Notes: generated from the sequence alone by a model not told the origin. Shown: positions 51,202-60,483, counted from the stretch's first letter. The stretch: 64,000 nucleotides of DNA from Salinarimonas soli (GCF_008386575.1 NZ_VUOA01000028.1:1-64000), one strand, 5' to 3'. Program-made: numbers and translations.

Positions 51202-52224
51202 CTAGCCCGCCAGCTCGGCGCGCACCAGGGCCGCGCCCTTGGCCAGGGCCGCGAGCTTGGCATAGGCAATGTCGCCGTTCATGGGCGCCATGCCGCAATT
51301 GGTGCAGGGGAAGAGCTTCTCGGGGGCCACGTAGCGCAGGGCCTCGCGGATGGTGGCCGCGACCTCCTGGGGCGTCTCGACCTGGTTGGAGGCGACATCG
51401 ATGGCGCCGACCAGCACGTCCTTGCCCTCCAGAAGCCGGATCAGCTCGATGGGAACCCGGGAGTTGCGGGCCTCCAGCGAGACCTGGTCGATGGAGCTCC
51501 TCGCGATGACGGGGAAGGTCTCCTCGTAATGGCGCCACTGGTCGCCCAGCGTCCCCTTCCAGTCCACGTTGGCCTTGATGCCGTAGCCGTAGCAGATGTG
51601 GACGGCCGTGGTGCAGGTAAGGCCGCGCTTGGCCTCCTCCAGCGCCGCCATGCCCCATTCGGCGACCTGGGGCATGTAGACGTTCCAGGCCGGCTCGTCG
51701 AACTGGACCACGTCGACGCCCAGCGCCTCCAGCTCGCGGGCCTCCTCGTTGAGCACCCGGGCGAAGGCGTGGGCGAGGTCCTCGCGGCGGCCGTAATGCT
51801 CGTCGGCGATGGTGTCGACGATGGTCATGGGGCCGGGCAGGGTGAACTTCAGCGGCCGCGTGGTGTGGGCGCGGGCGGCCTGGGCCTCGCGGGCATGGAC
51901 GGGTCCCTTGCGGCGGATCTCGCCGACGACGGTGGGCACCTCCGCCTTGTAGCGGTCGTTGCGGATGCCCATGACGGTCTTCTTGTCGAAGTCGATGCCG
52001 TCGAGATTGGCGAGGAAGCCGTGGACGAAGTGGACGCGGGCCTGCTCGCCGTCGCCGACGATGTCGAGGCCGGCATCCTCCTGGAGCTTCACGGCGAGGA
52101 TGGTCGCGTCGAGCTTCGCCTGCGCGAGCTCCGGCTCGGGCACCTTCCAGGGCGCCCACAGGCGCTCGGGTTCCGCAAGCCAGCGGGGCTTCGGCAGGCT
52201 GCCGGCGATCGTGGTCTTCAGCAT
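51202..52224 (-). CDS. Short cobalamin-independent methionine synthase, MesD-like
   Basis: A 340-aa protein of the MetE catalytic-domain family, lacking the N-terminal half of full-length MetE (about 750 aa). It has TTIAGSLPKPRWLAEPERLW, VQFDEPAWNVYMPQ, TAVHICYGYGIKAN and CTNCGMAPMNGDIAYAKL. The His-Cys in HICYGYG and the Cys pair in CTNCG are the expected zinc ligands. From memory the sequence resembles MesD, which is described as working with MesX (DUF1852) and not using methyl-tetrahydrofolate as donor. No DUF1852 gene is visible nearby. It is the only methionine synthase in the window; the ATG at 52224 is the usual start. Confidence 0.85.
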   Translation of the reverse strand: MLKTTIAGSLPKPRWLAEPERLWAPWKVPEPELAQAKLDATILAVKLQEDAGLDIVGDGEQARVHFVHGFLANLDGIDFDKKTVMGIRNDRYKAEVPTVVGEIRRKGPVHAREAQAARAHTTRPLKFTLPGPMTIVDTIADEHYGRREDLAHAFARVLNEEARELEALGVDVVQFDEPAWNVYMPQVAEWGMAALEEAKRGLTCTTAVHICYGYGIKANVDWKGTLGDQWRHYEETFPVIARSSIDQVSLEARNSRVPIELIRLLEGKDVLVGAIDVASNQVETPQEVAATIREALRYVAPEKLFPCTNCGMAPMNGDIAYAKLAALAKGAALVRAELAG

Positions 52225-52295
52225 GGGTCTCGATCCTCTCCGGGGCCTGCCGCCGGGCCCGACGGCCGGGCTTGTAGCAGGTTCGTGCCGCGGCG

Positions 52296-52661
52296 TCAGG
52301 CGGCGGGATCGTGCGGGCCGTCCAAGGCCGTAAGCCGCTCCTGCAGGCGGCGGGTCTCAGTCTCGACCAGGGGCTCGAAGGCCCGCAGCGTCTCGGCGAT
52401 CGCCTCCCGGAGACCGGCGCCGTAGGGGGTGAGGCTCGCGCGCCCCTCGGTGCCCTCGCGCCGGGCGACGGGGCGGCCCAGCGCGCCCTCCAGCACCGCG
52501 AGGCGCTCCCAGGCAGCGGCGTCCGACACCTCCAGGAGGCGCGCGGCGCCGCCGATGGCGCCCTCCTGCGCGATGCCGTCGAGAAGCGCGAAGGTGCGTC
52601 CCATGGCGAGCGAGCGCTCCCCCACCGTGATGAGCCCGCCGAGCTTCAGCTCCACCCGCAT
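52296..52661 (-). CDS. Winged helix-turn-helix protein, ModE/LysR-type N-terminal domain only
   Basis: A 121-aa protein matching the LysR/ModE N-terminal DNA-binding domain (FALLDGIAQEGAIGGAARLL, VSDAAAWERLAVLEGALGRP, and the wing GRASLTPYG). It lacks any effector domain. GGAGGG seven nt before the ATG at 52661 supports the start. It is upstream of and cotranscribable with the methionine synthase gene, so it may regulate it or a molybdate system. Which one is not decidable. Confidence 0.75.
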   Translation of the reverse strand: MRVELKLGGLITVGERSLAMGRTFALLDGIAQEGAIGGAARLLEVSDAAAWERLAVLEGALGRPVARREGTEGRASLTPYGAGLREAIAETLRAFEPLVETETRRLQERLTALDGPHDPAA

Positions 52662-52714
52662 CCGCGATCCCTCCGCCCGCGACCGGCATAGCATGGCGCA
52701 CGGCACCCGAGGGG

Positions 52715-54040
52715 CTATTGCGTTAACTTAGCCTGCGCCACGGCCTTCTGGAACAGGGCCGCCATGGCCTCGGAGATGCCCTGGGTCGGGCTCACCTCGA
52801 AATAGAGCCCCGGCGTCGCGCAGGCCTGCATCTGGGTGCCGATCCTGGATGCGAACGGGGCGATCCACGTGTTGTACCAGCCGTTGGTGGGAAGCGGCAG
52901 GTAGGTCGTGTAGAGGACGGCGATGCGCACGCCCCGCGCCTTGAGGGCCGTGCAGGTCGCGATCTTCATAGGCTCCTGGCAGCGTCCGCCGGTGGTGGGC
53001 TGCGAGCAGGTGGTCGGGTAATAGGCGTCCCCCACCCCGTCGGACACCAGGAACAGCACCTTCTGCGCGCTCCCGGCCGAGCCCCCGTCGCCCGCGGCGG
53101 GGATCGCCTTCTCCATCGCGGCGAGGATCTTGTCGAAGTCGGTGCACTGGTCGTTGTTGTAGTTCTGGTAGGGGATCGTCATCAGGCCGATGGCCGAGGC
53201 ATCCGACTTGGCGGCGGACAGGTTCGCCGTGAGCGCGCTCACCGGGGTGAGCTTCACGTCGGTGCAGGACGTGCCGAAGGTGTAGATCGCGGTGCGGAAC
53301 TGGTTGGGGATCAGGGCGGTCTTCGCCGCCGTGTCCATGAGGTTCTGGGTCGCCTGGCGCACCACGTCGATGCGCATCTGGACGCCAAGCTTCTTGGCAA
53401 GCGTGTAGTAGTCGTCCTTCTTGCTCGCCGAGAGGTCATGGCAAGCAAAGGCGCAGCCGTCGGGGGTCTTGGCGACGAGGGTAGCGATGTCGGCCGTCGT
53501 GGCGCCCAGGCCCATCGAGGGCGTGTTGTCGAGGAGCAGGTAGAAGTCCATGTAGCTCGGGATCCCCGACCGGCCCACCGAATCGCCCGCGACGGTCAAG
53601 ACCTTGGTGCCGGTGAGGCCCATGAAGGTCACGGGCACGCTCGCCTCGTAGGTGAGGGTGGCGCGGCGCGTCGTGCCCTCGTCGGTGACGTTCACGTTCA
53701 GGGCCGTGACCGAGGCGCTCGCGACCGATCGGGCGGCGGCCGTGAACATGAGGCGCGCATTGTCCTCCGCGGCCTTGCGGTCGCCCGCGAGCGCGACGCG
53801 GCGGATCGCCGACATCACGGCCGCGTCCGCGGCCACGTCGAGAGACGCCTTGGCCCGGCTCACCCGGCTGTAATCCACCGCCGCTCCGACGCCCAGGAGG
53901 ATCGGCACGAGCATCAGGGCGAACAGCACCGCCACGACCCCGTCCCGGTCCGCGCCGAAGCGGCAGATCGCTCCCCGCCGCCCATGGCGGTCGCGAGCCG
54001 GCGCGGTGCCCGGCAAGAGGGGAGACGTGGTCTCGTTCAT
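52715..54040 (-). CDS. TadG-like pilus assembly/vWA-containing protein
   Basis: A 441-aa protein. A TadE/G N-terminus with one membrane segment (GVVAVLFALMLVPILLGVGAAVDYSR) is followed by a Tad-like linker and a von Willebrand A-like domain from about residue 165 (YLLLDNTPSMGLG, whose DNTPS partly matches the DxSxS MIDAS form; VLFLVSDGVGD). Such TadG-related proteins are often exported into the envelope with Flp-pilus genes, none of which is here. The start at 54040 or 54049 is possible. Confidence 0.8.
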   Translation of the reverse strand: MNETTSPLLPGTAPARDRHGRRGAICRFGADRDGVVAVLFALMLVPILLGVGAAVDYSRVSRAKASLDVAADAAVMSAIRRVALAGDRKAAEDNARLMFTAAARSVASASVTALNVNVTDEGTTRRATLTYEASVPVTFMGLTGTKVLTVAGDSVGRSGIPSYMDFYLLLDNTPSMGLGATTADIATLVAKTPDGCAFACHDLSASKKDDYYTLAKKLGVQMRIDVVRQATQNLMDTAAKTALIPNQFRTAIYTFGTSCTDVKLTPVSALTANLSAAKSDASAIGLMTIPYQNYNNDQCTDFDKILAAMEKAIPAAGDGGSAGSAQKVLFLVSDGVGDAYYPTTCSQPTTGGRCQEPMKIATCTALKARGVRIAVLYTTYLPLPTNGWYNTWIAPFASRIGTQMQACATPGLYFEVSPTQGISEAMAALFQKAVAQAKLTQ

Positions 54041-54204
54041 GGCAGCCATCCTGGCGGGCGGCCGTCATCAAAGGATGAATCCGATTGTCGAAACCCTTGT
54101 GCAGATTGCGATAATTGTCGCGGATGAGCCAACGACCGGGCAGGATTCCGGCGGGTTCCCCGCCGTCCTGGGAGCCGTCGTTAAACCTTTGCTAACCACG
54201 TGAT

Positions 54205-54219
54205 CGGCAAAACTTGCCG
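54205..54219. promoter_or_regulatory. Dyad CGGCAA-AAC-TTGCCG upstream of fliF
   Basis: Exact 6-bp inverted arms with a 3-nt centre, 49 nt before the fliF GTG. CGGC-rich dyads resemble ftr sites bound by the flagellar regulator FlbD in Caulobacter, and FlbD is encoded in this cluster. I did not find a convincing -24/-12 sigma-54 promoter (GG-N10-GC) around it. A regulatory role is inference. Confidence 0.4.
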
Positions 54220-54267
54220 GGTGGGCGGCGCGCGGTGCGCCGCGCCGGCAGAGGGCGGATCGCGGGC

Positions 54268-55881
54268 GTGCAGGGGATTCTCGAATTCCTCAACAAGCTG
54301 GGGCCGCAGCGCATCGCCGCGATGGGTGCGGTGACGCTCGCGCTCGTGGCGTTCTTCGCCTTCGTGATCATGCGGGTGTCGCAGCCCGCCATGGGCCTGC
54401 TCTATTCCGAGCTGTCCCTCCAGGACGCCAATGCGGTGGTGAAGGACCTGGAGGCCAAGGGCATCCGCTACGAGACCCGGGCCGAGGGCACCACGATCCT
54501 CGTGCCCCGAAACGACCTGCCCCGCGTGCGCATGGAGCTTGCCGGCAAGGGCCTGCCGTCGGGCGGGGGCGTGGGCTACGAGATCTTCGACAAGGGCGAC
54601 GCCTTCTCGTCCACGAGCTTCGTTCAGGGCATCAACCATCTGCGGGCGCTGGAGGGCGAGCTTGCCCGCACCATCCGCGCCATCGGGCGCGTCCAGTCCG
54701 CCCGGGTCCATCTCGCGATCCCCGAGCGCCGCCTGTTCGACCGCGACCGGGAGGGCCCCCGCGCCTCCATCGCCCTCAAGCTCGCAGGCGAGCTGGAAGC
54801 GGGCCAGGTGCGCGCGATCCGCCATCTCGTGGCGTCCGCCGTCGAGGGCCTGAAGCCCGAGCGCGTCTCCATCGTCGACGAGCGCGGCCGACTGCTCGCC
54901 GACGGCGCGCAGGGCGACGGCGCGGGCGACGCGCTCGCCATCAACGAGCGGCAAGCGGGGCTCGAGCGGCGCCTGCGGGGCCAGGTCGAGGAGATCGTGG
55001 CGGGGATCGTCGGCGCCGGCCGCGCCCGCATCCAGGTCGCGGCGGAGCTCGAGAGCAAGCGGGTCGAGACGCGCTCGGACACCTTCGATCCCGAAAGCCG
55101 CGTCGTGCGCTCCACCCAGACCCGCACCGAGAACCAGGTGAGCGGCCAGGCCGAGGGCGGGGTCACCGTAGGCAACGAGCTGCCGGGCGCTCAAGGCCAG
55201 GGCGGCAATGGCGGGCGCGACGCGAGCAACAAGAACGAGGAGATCGTCAATTTCGAGATCTCCCGCACCACCCGCACCGAGGTGCAGGAGGGCGGCCGCC
55301 TCAAGCGCCTGTCGGTGGCCGTGCTCGTGGACGGCGTCTATACCCGCAACCCCGCGGGCGAGACCGCCTACCAGCCGCGCTCGCCCGAGGAGCTGGAGCG
55401 CATCGCGGCCCTCGTGCGCTCCTCCATCGGCTTCGACCGCAACCGGGGCGACCAGGTCGAGGTGGTGAACCTGCGCTTCGCCGAGCCGCCCCCCGCGCCC
55501 GAATTCCAGGAGCAGAGCCTCATCGCGTCCCTGCTCGCGCCCTCGCGGGAGGACATCCTGCGCTTCGTCGAGCTCGGCGTCATCGCGCTTCTCACCCTCA
55601 TCGTGCTCCTCACCGTGGTGCGCCCGATGGTGAAGCAGATCGTCGCCCCCGACACCCGCCCCGGCAAGGGCGGCGCGGAAGCGATCGCGGGCGGCGGCGG
55701 CCTTCCGGCGCTTGCGGGCGCCTCCCCCAACGACGCCATGACGGCGCAGCTCATGGAGATCGCGAAGGCCCAGAGCGCCGAGCACGCCGCCTCGCTCGCC
55801 CGCGTCGGCGAGCTCGCGCGGGGCAACGCGGTCGAGACGGTGGCCGTGCTGCGCCAATGGCTCCACGAGCAGCCCAAATGA
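54268..55881 (+). CDS. fliF: Flagellar M-ring protein FliF
   Basis: MS-ring scaffold of the flagellar basal body, 537 aa. Membrane segment near residues 22-45 (RIAAMGAVTLALVAFFAFVI), the ring-building YscJ/FliF domain with LYSELSLQDANAVVKDLEAKGI and GVGYEIFDKGDAFSSTSF, a second domain up to the C-terminal membrane segment (LIASLLA, FVELGVIALLTLIVLLTVV), and an acidic FliG-contacting tail. The start is GTG at 54268. It leads the flagellar cluster, and fliG is not encoded immediately downstream. Confidence 0.93.
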   Translation: MQGILEFLNKLGPQRIAAMGAVTLALVAFFAFVIMRVSQPAMGLLYSELSLQDANAVVKDLEAKGIRYETRAEGTTILVPRNDLPRVRMELAGKGLPSGGGVGYEIFDKGDAFSSTSFVQGINHLRALEGELARTIRAIGRVQSARVHLAIPERRLFDRDREGPRASIALKLAGELEAGQVRAIRHLVASAVEGLKPERVSIVDERGRLLADGAQGDGAGDALAINERQAGLERRLRGQVEEIVAGIVGAGRARIQVAAELESKRVETRSDTFDPESRVVRSTQTRTENQVSGQAEGGVTVGNELPGAQGQGGNGGRDASNKNEEIVNFEISRTTRTEVQEGGRLKRLSVAVLVDGVYTRNPAGETAYQPRSPEELERIAALVRSSIGFDRNRGDQVEVVNLRFAEPPPAPEFQEQSLIASLLAPSREDILRFVELGVIALLTLIVLLTVVRPMVKQIVAPDTRPGKGGAEAIAGGGGLPALAGASPNDAMTAQLMEIAKAQSAEHAASLARVGELARGNAVETVAVLRQWLHEQPK

Positions 55882-55930
55882 GCGCGGCCCCGATGAAGCT
55901 TGACGCCCAGGCATGCCCGGGAGCCCCGCG

Positions 55931-56512
55931 ATGAGCGGCGCCAGCCATTTCCTCTTCGACCGCGACTTCCGCAGCCCTACGAGCGGCGACGCCAAGCGCC
56001 TCGCGGCGCTCCACGAGGCGGAGGCAGAGGGCTACCGCCGCGGCCTGGAGGACGGCCGCCGGGACGCCGAGGCGCAGATCGCGGCGCGGCTTGCCGACGC
56101 CCTCGCCCGCCTCTCCGCCGCCTCGGGCCAGCTCCTCGCGGCGGCCGACGCCGACCGCGCCGCCATGCAGGCCGAGGGCCTGGCCTTCGCCATGGCGCTC
56201 GGCCGCAAGCTCGCCGGCGAGGCCCTCGCCCGCCAGCCTCTCGCCGCCATCGGCGAGGTGGCCCGCGAAGCCTTCCAGCACCTGCGCGGCGTGCCCCACC
56301 TCGTGGTGCGGGTGAACGAGGGGCTCGTCGACGAGGTGGAGGGCCTCATGAAGGGGCTCGCCCGCGAGCGCGGCTACGAGGGCCGCATCGTCGTCATGGG
56401 CGAGCCCGACATCCCGGCCGGCGACGCCCGCCTCGAATGGGCGGACGGCGGCATGGCCCGCGAACTCTCCCGCCTTCACGCCGAGGCCGCCAAGGCGGCC
56501 GGCACGCCCTGA
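55931..56512 (+). CDS. fliH: Flagellar assembly protein FliH (FlbE-like)
   Basis: A 193-aa protein that regulates the export ATPase FliI. It begins SGASHFLFDRDFRSP; a helical, Ala/Glu/Arg-rich middle (EAEGYRRGLEDGRRDAEAQ) and a C-terminal region with EVEGLMKGLARERGYEGRI fit the FliH/FlbE family of alphaproteobacteria. The start is 55931 with GGGAG at 55918-55922 upstream. It sits between fliF and fliN, in place of FlbE in the Caulobacter order. Confidence 0.8.
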   Translation: MSGASHFLFDRDFRSPTSGDAKRLAALHEAEAEGYRRGLEDGRRDAEAQIAARLADALARLSAASGQLLAAADADRAAMQAEGLAFAMALGRKLAGEALARQPLAAIGEVAREAFQHLRGVPHLVVRVNEGLVDEVEGLMKGLARERGYEGRIVVMGEPDIPAGDARLEWADGGMARELSRLHAEAAKAAGTP

Positions 56513-56527
56513 TCCCGAGGACCGCCC

Positions 56528-56875
56528 ATGGCCCACGACGACAACCTCTCCCTCCCCGAGCTCGACGGCAGCGACATCGGCTTCGACACGCCCATGGGGC
56601 TGACCTCGACCCGCGAGGCGCCCGTGAGCGCCAAGGCGGCGGCGGACCTGGAGCAGATCTTCGACGTGCCCGTCATCGTCTCGGCGGTGCTCGGTCACTC
56701 GCGCATGCCCGTGGGCGACCTCCTGAAGCTCGGGCCCGGCACCGTTCTGGAGCTCGACCGCAAGGTCGGCGAGGCGATCGACATCTTCGTCAACAACCGG
56801 CTCGTGGCCCGCGGCGAGGTGGTGCTCGTCGACGAGCGCCTCGGCGTCACCATGACCGAGATCATCAAGGGCTAA
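56528..56875 (+). CDS. fliN: Flagellar motor switch protein FliN
   Basis: C-ring component, 115 aa. The SpoA domain is clear: LEQIFDVPVIVSAVLGHSRM, GDLLKLGPGTVLELDRKVGE, FVNNRLVARGEVVLVDERLG, VTMTEIIKG. No truncation. It begins 15 nt after fliH. Confidence 0.95.
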   Translation: MAHDDNLSLPELDGSDIGFDTPMGLTSTREAPVSAKAAADLEQIFDVPVIVSAVLGHSRMPVGDLLKLGPGTVLELDRKVGEAIDIFVNNRLVARGEVVLVDERLGVTMTEIIKG

Positions 56876-56906
56876 GGCCCCGGCCGCGCTTTAGGGAATC
56901 ACCGCC

Positions 56907-58271
56907 ATGCGCCTTCTCATCATCGGCCGTCTCAACAGCGAGCTCATCGGCGCCTCGAAGATCGCCATGAGCCGCGGGGCCGGCGTCACCCATGCCGAGG
57001 GGATCGAGCAGGGCCTCTCGGTGCTGCGCGCCAAGGGCGCCGACCTCATCATGGTCGACGTGACGCTCGCCGTGCGCGACCTCGTCCAGGCCCTCGAGAC
57101 CGAGCGCATCCGCACGCCCGTGGTGGCCTGCGGCCTCGGCACCGACGCTCGCGCGGCGGTGGCGGCGATCCAGGCGGGGGCCAAGGAATATATCCCCCTC
57201 CCCCCGGATCCCGACCTCATCGCCGCCGTGATCGAGGCCGTGGCCGCAGACGGGCGGGCCTTCGTGTGGCGCGATCCCGCCATGGAGCGGGTGGTGCGCA
57301 TGGCCGAGCAGGTGGCGCGCTCGGAGGCGAGCGTGCTCATTACGGGCGAGAGCGGCACCGGCAAGGAGGTGCTGGCACGCCATCTCCACGCACGCTCGAA
57401 CCGGGCGGGCAAGCCCTTCGTCTCCGTGAACTGCGCCGCGATCCCCGACGCGCTCCTCGAATCGGAGCTGTTCGGCCATGAGAAGGGCGCCTTCACCGGC
57501 GCGGTGGCCCGGCGGATCGGGAAGTTCGAGGAGGCGAACGGCGGCACGCTCCTTCTCGACGAGATTTCCGAGATGGACGTGCGGCTCCAGGCGAAGCTCC
57601 TGCGCGCCCTCCAGGAGAGGGTGATCGACCGCGTCGGCGGCTCGGCGTCCGTGCGGGTCGATATCCGGGTGCTCGCCACCTCGAACCGCAACCTCGCGGA
57701 GGAGGTTCGCAAGGGCGCGTTCCGCGAGGACCTGCTCTACCGGCTCAACGTGGTGAACCTGCGCATCCCGGCGTTGCGGGAGCGCCCCGCCGACGTGGTG
57801 GAGCTCGCGACCCATTTCGCCCGCAAATACGCCGACCTCAACGGCGTGCCGCAGCGCCTCCTTTCGGCGGACGCCCAGCGCGCGATCGTGAGGAACCCGT
57901 GGCGCGGCAACGTGCGCGAGCTGGAGAACGCGATCCACCGGGCGGTGCTCATCGCGGCGGGCCCCGAGATTGGCGCCGACGCGATCCAGACTCCCGACGG
58001 CGAGGCGCTGGACTCGAGCCCCCTCGCCGATCCGGCCCTGCGGGCCGCGCGCACGGCGGAGGCGGTGACCCGCGCCCTCGTGGGCCGCACGGTGGCGGAT
58101 GTGGAGCGCGACCTGATCCTGGATACACTCGATCATTGCCTCGGCAACCGCACCCACGCGGCGAAGATCCTCGGCATCTCGATCCGCACCCTGCGCAACA
58201 AGCTCAACGAATACACCGCGGCGGGCGTGGCGGTGGCGGAACCTGGACAGATGCGGGCGGTCGCGGGCTGA
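56907..58271 (+). CDS. flbD: Sigma-54-dependent flagellar regulator FlbD
   Basis: A 454-aa sigma-54-dependent activator. The N-terminal receiver-like domain lacks the normal acidic pair (MRLLIIGRLNSELIG) but keeps LIMVDVTLAVR, as FlbD does. The AAA+ domain has Walker A GESGTGKEVLA near residue 147, the sigma-54 contact GAFTGA near residue 194 and Walker B GGTLLLDEISEM. A C-terminal Fis-type HTH ends AAKILGISIRTLRNKLNEY. It closes the fliF-fliH-fliN-flbD cluster and probably controls it together with other class III genes. Confidence 0.93.
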   Translation: MRLLIIGRLNSELIGASKIAMSRGAGVTHAEGIEQGLSVLRAKGADLIMVDVTLAVRDLVQALETERIRTPVVACGLGTDARAAVAAIQAGAKEYIPLPPDPDLIAAVIEAVAADGRAFVWRDPAMERVVRMAEQVARSEASVLITGESGTGKEVLARHLHARSNRAGKPFVSVNCAAIPDALLESELFGHEKGAFTGAVARRIGKFEEANGGTLLLDEISEMDVRLQAKLLRALQERVIDRVGGSASVRVDIRVLATSNRNLAEEVRKGAFREDLLYRLNVVNLRIPALRERPADVVELATHFARKYADLNGVPQRLLSADAQRAIVRNPWRGNVRELENAIHRAVLIAAGPEIGADAIQTPDGEALDSSPLADPALRAARTAEAVTRALVGRTVADVERDLILDTLDHCLGNRTHAAKILGISIRTLRNKLNEYTAAGVAVAEPGQMRAVAG

Positions 58272-58289
58272 GCGCGCCCGCAGCGTGCC

Positions 58290-58505
58290 TCAGCGGCTTG
58301 CCAGCGTGATGGTCGTTCCGCCCCAGCGCAGGTCGAAATCGGGGCGGCTGATGGAGGCAACGGGCTCACCCGAGCGCGTCAGCGTCGGGGCGCTGATGCC
58401 GACGGGGCCGCGCGGGCGGGCCTGGGCGCTGAGCGTCGCCGCAACCGCGATGAGGGCGGCGAGCATGAGCCCGAGGAAGAGGATCTGGCGGGGGGCGGTG
58501 ATCAT
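58290..58505 (-). CDS. Small membrane-anchored protein (71 aa)
   Basis: One hydrophobic segment near the N-terminus (LFLGLMLAALIAVAATLSAQA) followed by a short hydrophilic tail with RPDFDLRWGGTTITLASR. GAGG five nt before the ATG. No family recognised. Transcribed towards flbD and convergent with it. Confidence 0.55.
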   Translation of the reverse strand: MITAPRQILFLGLMLAALIAVAATLSAQARPRGPVGISAPTLTRSGEPVASISRPDFDLRWGGTTITLASR

Positions 58506-58686
58506 GGCAACCTCGTCTGGCGGCCGGCGTGTCGTGTCGCCACCATGCGTCCGCCGCCAGCCGCGTTCGGTGCGCGGGCGCACGAGGTGACGCAACGGCG
58601 CAACGCCGGCCCGCCATCGGCGCCCGCCGCGCCGCCGCACCCTCCCCGCCGTTGCCCGCGGCCCGGCGATTGGCTACTCCGTTAGG

Positions 58687-60483
58687 ATGCTCGCCCCGCC
58701 GCCCGACGAACGCTCAGCCCGGCAGCCCGACATCGCCCCGGACGCGCTCTCCGGCGGGCGGGCGAACGGCTTCGCGCTGCTGTGGGCCGGCGCGGTGGTC
58801 ATCCCCCTGCTCCTGTTCCTGGCCGCCGCCGGCATGGCCTGGACGGGCGTCGAGAGCGAGGCGCGGGCGCGGCTCCTGCGCACCGTCGACATGCTGCACG
58901 AGCATGCCCTTCGCTCCTTCGAGACCCAGGAAACGGCCCTGGAGGCCATCGACGAGCGCATCCGCGGCCTGTCCTGGGACGAGATCGCTGGGTCGCGCGA
59001 CGTCCAGAGCTTCCTTGCCGCCCTCGACCGTCGCAGCCAGCCCTCCGGCGGCATCGCGATCGTCGGGCCGGACGCACGGCTGAGGGCCCTGTCGGGCGGG
59101 TTCCCGGCCCCACCCGTCGACCTGTCGGACCGCGCCTATGTCCAGGCCCACCGGGCGGGGGAGCCCGGCACCCATGTGGGCGAGGTGATCGTCTCGCGCC
59201 CCTCCAACGCCACCGTCTTCTCCTTGAGCCGGAGCCGCTCCGGCTCGGAGACGCCGTTCGACGGGATCATCGTCGCGACCTTCAAGCCGAACTATTTCGA
59301 GGAGTTCTACAAGTCCGTCACCGAGGGGCAGTGGGACGTGGTGACCCTCGTGCGGGCGGACGGCGCGGTCCTCGCCCGCACGCCCCCGTCCGCCGACCCG
59401 GCGGATTACCGGCCCGGACGCCTGAGCGCCCTCGTCGATGCCGCCCGGGCGGTGCCCGCGGGCGAGCTGCTGCGCGAGCTCTCGCCCATCGACGGGATCG
59501 AGCGGCTCTACGGCTTTCGCAAGGTCGGGCCCTATCCGGTCTACGTCTTCTATGGGCTGAGCCCGCGGGTGCTGCGCGGGGCCTGGCTCAGCCGGCTCGT
59601 CGCCCCGGGGCTCGTCTGCGTGGTGGCGGGCCTGCTGCTCGGGGCGCTGACCCTGCGGGTGCAGGGCTCGGTGCGCCGCGAGAAGGCGGCGCTCGCGGCG
59701 GCGGGCGCCGAGGCCGTGCGGCGGGCGGACGCGGAGGCGCGCCTGCGCCATGCCCAGCGCATCGAAGCGCTGGGCCAGATCGTCGGGGGCGTGGCGCACG
59801 ACTTCAACAACATCGTCCAGAACGTCCAGGCTGCCACCAACCGGCTCCAGCGCAAGGCCGAGGAGCCCGAGGAGGTGCGGCGCGTCGCGGGTCTCATGGG
59901 CTCGGTGGCCGAGCGCGGCGCGCGGCTCACGCAACGCATGCTCGCCTATGCCCGCCGGCAGGAGGCGGTGACCGAGCGCTTCGACATGATGGGGGCGCTG
60001 AGCGGCGTCCACGATCTTCTCAACGACACCCTGGGATCGCGCTACCGCGTCGACCTCCAGCTCGCCCCCGACCTGCCGCCCACCCGGGCCGACCAGTCGG
60101 AGCTCGAGACGGTCGTGGTCAATCTCGTCCTCAACGCCCGCGACGCGATGCCGGAGGGCGGCACGGTGACGGTGGCGGCCTCCGCCGAGAGCGTGCCCGA
60201 GGGTACCCCGCCCCCGGCGCCCGCCTTGAAGCCCCGCCTCTACGTGCGCGTCTCGGTGATCGACACAGGGACGGGCATGGATGAGGCGACGCTCGCGCGG
60301 GCGGCCGAGGCCTTCTTCACCACGAAGGAGCCGGGCCGGGGCACCGGCCTCGGCCTCGCCATGGCCCGCGCCTTCGCCGAGGGCGCCGGCGGCGCGCTCG
60401 CCATCGCCAGCCGCCCCGGCGAGGGCACCACGGTCACCCTCTGGCTCCCCGCCGCCCCGGACGAGACCGGCCTCGCGGGCTGA
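58687..60483 (+). CDS. Orphan membrane sensor histidine kinase with a periplasmic Cache/PDC-like domain
   Basis: A 598-aa kinase. First membrane segment near residues 32-54, a large periplasmic domain to about 290 (EQTALEAIDERIRGL-like DERIRGLSW, DLSDRAYVQAHRAGEPG, VGEVIVSRPSN), a second segment near 300-322, then HisKA with the phospho-acceptor His371 (GGVAHDFNNIVQNV), N box NLVLNARDAMPEGG and G boxes DTGTGMD and GRGTGLGLAMARAF. The periplasmic Cache type (SDRxYV-H) suggests sensing a small ligand. No response regulator is adjacent, so it is an orphan kinase. Confidence 0.9.
   Translation: MLAPPPDERSARQPDIAPDALSGGRANGFALLWAGAVVIPLLLFLAAAGMAWTGVESEARARLLRTVDMLHEHALRSFETQETALEAIDERIRGLSWDEIAGSRDVQSFLAALDRRSQPSGGIAIVGPDARLRALSGGFPAPPVDLSDRAYVQAHRAGEPGTHVGEVIVSRPSNATVFSLSRSRSGSETPFDGIIVATFKPNYFEEFYKSVTEGQWDVVTLVRADGAVLARTPPSADPADYRPGRLSALVDAARAVPAGELLRELSPIDGIERLYGFRKVGPYPVYVFYGLSPRVLRGAWLSRLVAPGLVCVVAGLLLGALTLRVQGSVRREKAALAAAGAEAVRRADAEARLRHAQRIEALGQIVGGVAHDFNNIVQNVQAATNRLQRKAEEPEEVRRVAGLMGSVAERGARLTQRMLAYARRQEAVTERFDMMGALSGVHDLLNDTLGSRYRVDLQLAPDLPPTRADQSELETVVVNLVLNARDAMPEGGTVTVAASAESVPEGTPPPAPALKPRLYVRVSVIDTGTGMDEATLARAAEAFFTTKEPGRGTGLGLAMARAFAEGAGGALAIASRPGEGTTVTLWLPAAPDETGLAG

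Noticed and set aside
54180-54260. A sigma-54 (-24/-12) promoter before fliF
   Set aside because: The GGCAAAACTTGC segment has only 8 nt between GG and GC rather than 10, and is better explained as the symmetric CGGCAA/TTGCCG dyad.
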